Source: Actinomadura bangladeshensis
GTDB lineage: Bacteria; Actinomycetota; Actinomycetes; Streptosporangiales; Streptosporangiaceae
DNA length: 40,732 nt
Direction of reading: 5' to 3'
Assembly: GCF_004348335.1 (NCBI RefSeq)
Contig: NZ_SMJW01000043.1
Coordinates: forward strand, 1 to 40,732
The notes beneath the pieces were generated by a model, which made no database searches, had not been told where the DNA came from, and saw only the letters and a list, made by a program, of their open reading frames with translations. This document shows, one piece after another, positions 38,992 through 40,732 of this stretch (position 1 is the first letter of the stretch; each line of letters opens with the position of its first letter). The translations under genes and the position numbers were made by a program.

Positions 38992-39933
38992 ATGGCCCCT
39001 TCCGTGCTGGAGTCGTTCGTATCGACCGAGGACGTGCCGTCCGGTGACCGCATCTCCTACTGGGAGGAGCACAACGCGCGAGCGTTGGTCGGACTCGCCT
39101 GTTCCTCCTATGCCGAGGACGGTCTGCTGGCCCGGCAGCGGAACCTCCGTGTCGGCGAGCTCCGCTTGGCCGACATCCAGGGGAACGAGCACGTCATCGA
39201 GCGGACACCGGGCATCTGCCGTGACCTCCCCAAGGAGTCGGTGTTCGCCAGCGTGGTCCTCAAGGGGCAGGCGGTCTTCTATCACTCCGGAGGCTGCTTG
39301 ACGGTCGGCGCGGGGGACATCGTCCTCTACGACACGGCCCGTCCATACCTCTTCGGCTTTTCCACCCCCATGCGGAAACTCCTCCTGGATGTGCCGCGCG
39401 AGGTGTTCGCCGAGCGCTTCCGTTCGCCCGCACTGCCGGGGCCCATCACCCTCAGCGCGTCCCGGGTCACTGCGGCCTCGCGCACGCTACGGTCGCTTCT
39501 CCTCGGCCTGGCCTCGTGCGAAGGACCTTCCCATGCCGACGACCTGGCCCTCGAACTCCTCTGCCTGCTCGTCGCGGAAAGAGCCGGCGACCGGCCCGCC
39601 TCCCCCACTCGCCTGCTCCACCTGCTCGTGGCGAAGGACTACATCGACCGGCATCTGCACCATCCGGGGCTGAACCCTCGTCAGGTAGCGGCCGCCCTGG
39701 GCATCTCCGTCCGGCACCTCAGCCGCATCTTCGAGCCGGAGGGTCTCACGCCCGGCCGCTACGTCATGGACCGCCGCCTGATGAAGGCGAGGGCGGACCT
39801 CGCCGACCCGGCGATGGCCCGGGCTACCGTCGCCGACATCGCCCACCGCCATGGATTCGCAAGCCAGGCGCACTTCACGCGTGTCTTCCGCGAGCGCTTC
39901 GGCCGCACTCCCGGCGCCGTCCGGGCCCGCTGA
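38992..39933 (+). CDS. AraC family regulator (AraC-binding-like N-domain)
   Basis: A 313-aa regulator. The N-terminal ~175 residues resemble the AraC_binding_2 domain (VPSGDRISYWEEHNARALVGL, LRLADIQGNEHVIERTP, FASVVLKGQAVFYHSGGCLTVGAGDIVLYDTARPYLFGF). The C-terminal double HTH reads LNPRQVAAALGISVRHLSRIFEPEGLTPGRYVMDRRL and ATVADIAHRHGFASQAHFTRVFRERFGRTPGAVR. It differs from the AraC at 15967 in its sensor domain. The ATG at 38992 has GGGAGG 5 bp upstream. It is likely the regulator of the preceding cupin gene. Confidence 0.87.
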   Translation: MAPSVLESFVSTEDVPSGDRISYWEEHNARALVGLACSSYAEDGLLARQRNLRVGELRLADIQGNEHVIERTPGICRDLPKESVFASVVLKGQAVFYHSGGCLTVGAGDIVLYDTARPYLFGFSTPMRKLLLDVPREVFAERFRSPALPGPITLSASRVTAASRTLRSLLLGLASCEGPSHADDLALELLCLLVAERAGDRPASPTRLLHLLVAKDYIDRHLHHPGLNPRQVAAALGISVRHLSRIFEPEGLTPGRYVMDRRLMKARADLADPAMARATVADIAHRHGFASQAHFTRVFRERFGRTPGAVRAR

Positions 39934-40023
39934 CGGAGGGTTATCCCCAGAATCGCGTTCTACTGCTCCAGGAGCGGGCGGCCGCACATGCTGACCGTGT
40001 CCCGCCCAGGAAGGAGCAGCCCC

Positions 40024-40732
40024 ATGGCCCAGATCACGTTCTCTGTCCCGGCGACCACGACCTCGCGATTCGCCGTCGCCGCCACCAGCGTTCCGCGCGA
40101 CCTCGCCGGCCTCATCGGCCGAGCCGAGCCCGGCCCGTACCACGCCCACATCGCCGGACGGCTCGGCTCAACGCAACTGCAGGTCACCCGCGAGGACCTC
40201 ACGACCCTGCGCTGGGACCCGAGCCGCATCCGAGCCGCGAGCCCCGAAGACCGGTCGGCCGCACGGACCTTCAACGACGCCGCGGAGTTCGCCGTCATCA
40301 CCGCCTGCGCGCCGATCACCGACCAGCCGCGCGCCGTGCAGGTCGCCCGCGCCACCGCCTACGCCATCGCCAAGGCGACCGGCGGCGTCACCGCCGACCT
40401 CGTCACCGGCCACGTCCTGCCGCCGCCCGCCACCGAGCGGACCCGCTTCGTCCTCGCCGACCGCTGGCTGGGCGACGTCCTCCCGCCGTTCCGCGCCAAC
40501 GGCCGCTGCACGGCCCCCGACCCCGACCTGGACCCGGAGGGCGTCAACGGATGCTCCTGCGTCCACCTGCGCACCCGCGGCCTCCGCCGCTTCGGCCTCC
40601 CCGAACTCCAGATCACCGACATCGCCTGCCCCCACGACCTGGCAGCCCTGAACGTCCTGCGCACCGCGGCCCGCCGCCTCCTGACCGACCACTGGTCCTG
40701 GCTCGCCACCGGCCCCGCCGCCCGCCCCGCAC
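40024..40732 (+). CDS. Hypothetical protein, 3' end beyond the window
   Basis: An open frame of 236 codons running off the right edge: MAQITFSVPATTTSRFAV, RDLAGLIGRAEPGPYHAHIAG, RTFNDAAEFAVITACAPITDQPRAVQVARATAYAIAKATGGV, RANGRCTAPDPDLDPEG, NGCSCVHLRTRGLRRFGLPE, DIACPHDLAALNVLRTAARRLL. Cys/His spacing (GRC, GCSCVH, ACPH) suggests a possible metal site. No family recognised; the gene may be longer. The ATG at 40024 has AAGGAG 7 bp upstream. Third-position GC is very high throughout, so it is a real gene. Confidence 0.8.
   Translation, partial: MAQITFSVPATTTSRFAVAATSVPRDLAGLIGRAEPGPYHAHIAGRLGSTQLQVTREDLTTLRWDPSRIRAASPEDRSAARTFNDAAEFAVITACAPITDQPRAVQVARATAYAIAKATGGVTADLVTGHVLPPPATERTRFVLADRWLGDVLPPFRANGRCTAPDPDLDPEGVNGCSCVHLRTRGLRRFGLPELQITDIACPHDLAALNVLRTAARRLLTDHWSWLATGPAARPA

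Overview
This is a GC-rich actinobacterial chromosome segment. Almost every gene has third-position GC bias, many genes look leaderless, and the gene content is actinomycete-typical: a TIGR03086/mycothiol-type protein, an F420-type luciferase-like oxidoreductase, an MshB/Mca-like LmbE deacetylase, class II DAHP synthase, a sigma-R-type promoter and an Osa-type osmotic-stress locus. The set would fit Streptosporangiales (for example an Actinomadura-like genus), but the genus is a guess. No prophage, insertion sequence, CRISPR array or tRNA was seen.

Layout. 1-750: upstream promoter region and pre-16S leader of an rRNA operon that runs leftward out of the window. 752-2755: a shrunken nitroreductase, rlmA and trxA. 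2886-5431: a sigma-70 family factor behind a sigma-R-like promoter, then class II DAHP synthase. 5462-13684: a stress-signalling block. Leftward it encodes an OsaC-like RsbW/GAF/PP2C protein, a STAS anti-anti-sigma factor and a small RsbW-like kinase; rightward it encodes a soluble multi-HAMP hybrid kinase (OsaA-like) and a coiled-coil response regulator (OsaB-like). 13798-15195: gltX. 15291-19309: TIGR03086 protein, AraC regulator, Nudix, SDR and O-methyltransferase. 19403-24693: HAD protein, class II glutamine amidotransferase, LmbE deacetylase, a decayed ARPP-2-like gene, GNAT, amidohydrolase and VOC protein. 24777-28461: TetR, acyl-CoA dehydrogenase, APH-like kinase and GNAT around a shared divergent promoter. 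28601-34564: LLM oxidoreductase, an RlpA-like secreted protein, a Tyr-rich repeat protein and an AlkZ-like glycosylase, interspersed with several decayed genes (IclR, siderophore-interacting protein, FadD). 34806-40732: a small protein, a DUF2786 protein, a small HTH protein, a second glutamine amidotransferase paralogue, a cupin dioxygenase with an AraC regulator, and a partial unknown gene.

Strongest observations. (1) Three leftward promoters (TIGR03086 gene, O-methyltransferase, VOC gene) each carry a TTC-x-TCCAAGAC-like box exactly 19 bp upstream of a -10 hexamer. One box lies next to the AraC gene at 15967, so a small AraC regulon is likely. (2) The sigma-factor gene beside trxA has GGGAAT-N18-GTT, a sigma-R/ECF thiol-stress promoter signature. 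(3) The Osa-like locus is joined to its own STAS and RsbW-type genes, giving a nearly complete partner-switching relay without a local sigma-B gene. (4) A 20-bp near-palindrome lies in the divergent acyl-CoA dehydrogenase/APH promoter, next to a TetR gene in the same operon. (5) A consensus-like promoter at 31293-31320 has no annotated gene behind it. (6) The 29.5-34.6 kb region is rich in gene remnants.

All family assignments are from reading the translations; no database search was run.
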